Shown piece after piece: positions 62,306 through 64,000 of a stretch of DNA of 64,000 nucleotides (its first letter is position 1; every line of letters starts with the position of its first letter). The stretch comes from Halomarina oriensis. Lineage in GTDB: Archaea > Halobacteriota > Halobacteria > Halobacteriales > Haloarculaceae. Below the pieces are notes generated by a model. It searched no databases and was not told the origin of the DNA. It saw only the letters and a list, made by a program, of their open reading frames with translations. A program made the translations under genes and the position numbers. Location: contig NZ_WSZK01000007.1 in the NCBI RefSeq assembly GCF_009791395.1, positions 62,001 through 126,000 of the forward strand, written 5' to 3'.

Positions 62306-64000
62306 ATGACTACAGATCCTCCGACTCCGGGAAATTCGACGGCGTACACGAGACGGTTCGACGAACTTGGGCGGGACGACCTCGCCCTCGCGGGCGGGAA
62401 GGGAGCGAACCTCGGCGAACTCGTCCGAGCGGGACTTCCCGTTCCGGCGGGATTCGTCGTGACGACCGCCGCGTATCGAGAGCTGACCGACTCATCGACG
62501 ATACGCGAGGCCATCGACGAGTTAGACCGCACTAACCCGTCAGACAGGGACGAACTCGCGACAGCCGCAGACCGGCTCCAATCACTCATTCGAGAGCGAA
62601 CGTTCCCCGAGTCGGTGGCGGAGTCCGTCACCGACGCGTTCGACGGCGATGACGACGCCAGGTATGCGGTTCGGTCGAGCGCAACGGCCGAAGACCTGCC
62701 GACGGCGTCGTTCGCCGGGCAGCACGAGACGTTCCTTGGGGTTCCTGCTTACGATGCCCTCGACCGGGTTCGCGACTGCATGGCGAGCCTCTTCACCGAC
62801 CGAGCGGTCGCCTATCGTGCCCGTAACGGTATCTCTCATTCAGCGGTTGAGATGGCGGTCGTCGTCCAAGAGATGGCTGACGCCGACGCTGCGGGTGTCC
62901 TGTTCACCGCCGACCCCGACAGCGGGAAGCGGGGCGTCGCATCCGTGGAGTCGACCTACGGCCTCGGTGAGACGGTCGTCTCGGGTGAAGTGAGCGCGGA
63001 TAATGCCCGTATCGACAAGGCAACGGGTGAGATACTCGACTACGACATCGGCGAGAAAGCGACCGAACGACGCCTCACCGACGACGGAACGGAAACCGAG
63101 GAGACGACCGAGGAGCGGCGGCGCGAGCAGGTGCTCTCCGACGCACAACTTCGCACGCTCGCCGACCTCGGCACCCGAATAGAGAAGCTGTTCGGCGAGC
63201 CACAGGACATCGAGTGGGCGCTCGCAGATGGTGAGTTTGTGATCCTGCAGTCCCGGCCCATCACCTCCTTGGTCTCACTCCCGGAACCGCGTCCCGACGA
63301 CGACCGGTTACACATCTACCTGAGTATGGGTCACGCACAGGCGATGACCGACCCGATGCCACCGCTCGCGCTCGATGTCTGGGAGACGGTCTACGGCGGA
63401 ATGTTGAACGAATACGCCGGTGGCGACCGCGCATGGGTCACCAGAACGGAAGGACGGGTGTATCTCGATATCACACCATTCCTCGGGTTCGGCGTGGCAC
63501 GCGACGGCATCGTCGAGTCCATCAGCGTGATGAGCGAGTCTGCGGCCGAGGGAACCGCCCGACTCCTCGACGAGCGACGCGAGGAGTTCGGCGGCGAGTT
63601 CTCCGTTTCGAGCCTGCCAACCGTCCTCCGTAAGCTCGCCGGCGCGCTTCCACTCGTCGTGGGGATGACGCCAGGGATGGTTCAAGAGGGTGTGCTCCCG
63701 TTCTTCCGCGGTGCAGCTGGCACTGAAGAGTACGTGGCCGAATTCAATGCGTGGGCGAAGGCACAGGAAGCGCAGGTCCTCGACGCCGAAGGCCCGAACG
63801 AATTAGTCGAGAACGTGTTCGCGGGGTTCCCGGCCGAGTTCCTCTTCGAGATGTCGCCGAAGTCGGTGCGGGTTATCGTCGGGCCGGTCGCTGGCGGACT
63901 GCTCGAACGGGTTGTCCCCGGTGTGGATGCCACGCTCGTCGACGCGGCCGCGAGAGGGGCAGAACAGGAAGTGGGCACACGCATGACGCTTGCACTCGGT
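62306..64000 (+). CDS. Second PEP-synthase/Rph-like protein, truncated by window end
   Basis: 565 codons are visible; the frame is open at the right edge. It begins 16 bases after the previous stop and is a clear paralogue: LAGGKGANLGELVRAGLPVP, RYAVRSSATAEDLPTASF, VVQEMADADAAGVLFTADP and WALADGEFVILQSRPIT. Relative to the first copy it diverges more in the middle (substrate) region from about residue 350 (DVWETVYGGMLNEYAGG), which suggests a different substrate. The phosphohistidine domain lies outside the window. Confidence 0.85.
   Translation, partial: MTTDPPTPGNSTAYTRRFDELGRDDLALAGGKGANLGELVRAGLPVPAGFVVTTAAYRELTDSSTIREAIDELDRTNPSDRDELATAADRLQSLIRERTFPESVAESVTDAFDGDDDARYAVRSSATAEDLPTASFAGQHETFLGVPAYDALDRVRDCMASLFTDRAVAYRARNGISHSAVEMAVVVQEMADADAAGVLFTADPDSGKRGVASVESTYGLGETVVSGEVSADNARIDKATGEILDYDIGEKATERRLTDDGTETEETTEERRREQVLSDAQLRTLADLGTRIEKLFGEPQDIEWALADGEFVILQSRPITSLVSLPEPRPDDDRLHIYLSMGHAQAMTDPMPPLALDVWETVYGGMLNEYAGGDRAWVTRTEGRVYLDITPFLGFGVARDGIVESISVMSESAAEGTARLLDERREEFGGEFSVSSLPTVLRKLAGALPLVVGMTPGMVQEGVLPFFRGAAGTEEYVAEFNAWAKAQEAQVLDAEGPNELVENVFAGFPAEFLFEMSPKSVRVIVGPVAGGLLERVVPGVDATLVDAAARGAEQEVGTRMTLALG

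Overview
The window is high-GC DNA coding for acidic, Asp/Glu-rich proteins. Several genes are leaderless or nearly so, with archaeal TATA boxes about 25-35 bases upstream of the start. It carries an Orc1/Cdc6 gene, a RdfA-type protein and Tat lipoproteins. Together these point to a haloarchaeon (class Halobacteria). An orc1/cdc6 gene beside a repeat-rich origin, next to accessory catabolic genes and gene debris, suggests a secondary replicon (megaplasmid or minichromosome) or an origin-bearing chromosomal region. The sequence alone does not settle which.

Region 1 (1-9.6 kb) is a replication and maintenance block. It holds the end of a sodium:solute symporter, an Lrp/AsnC regulator, a broken SDR gene, and an origin (about 3.26-3.87 kb) with at least five copies of a G-run repeat around a GT-rich, CTAG-rich tract. 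These are followed by orc1/cdc6, a stand-alone IS630-type HTH protein, a RdfA homologue, and a convergent SMC-like protein with a zinc-hook motif and a degenerate ATPase core. About 1 kb of mostly non-coding sequence with an aldo/keto-reductase fragment follows.

Region 2 (9.6-55.3 kb) is a large glucuronoxylan and pentose utilisation locus. Outside the cell: a Tat-exported multidomain GH10 protein. Uptake: an oligopeptide/oligosaccharide-type ABC transporter whose two ATPases are fused. Inside the cell: GH10 xylanase, GH67 alpha-glucuronidase, GH43 and two GH3 glycosidases. Glucuronate would go through glucuronate isomerase (UxaC), a reductase not firmly identified, and mannonate dehydratase (UxuA). 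Xylose would go through the oxidative (Weimberg) route: xylose dehydrogenase (XacA), xylonate dehydratase (XacD), 2-keto-3-deoxypentonate dehydratase (XacE) and 2-oxoglutarate semialdehyde dehydrogenase (XacF). An IclR regulator divergent from aguA is the likely controller. A malic enzyme with a phosphotransacetylase-like domain could link the resulting C4/C5 acids to pyruvate. Interspersed are two further Gfo/Idh/MocA oxidoreductases, ThuA, an IolE-like TIM barrel and two epimerase-type SDRs, which may form a second sugar-oxidation pathway. A DyP-like peroxidase/FG-GAP lipoprotein pair and remnants of GH4 and TrkA genes are also present. No lactonase (XacC), KDG kinase or KDPG aldolase was recognised.

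Region 3 (55.3-64 kb) starts with an intergenic region carrying hairpins and a perfect AT-rich palindrome. An ABC-2 type exporter operon follows (ATPase, two permeases, TetR regulator), then two tandem PEP-synthase/rifampicin-phosphotransferase-like genes, the second cut off by the window end.
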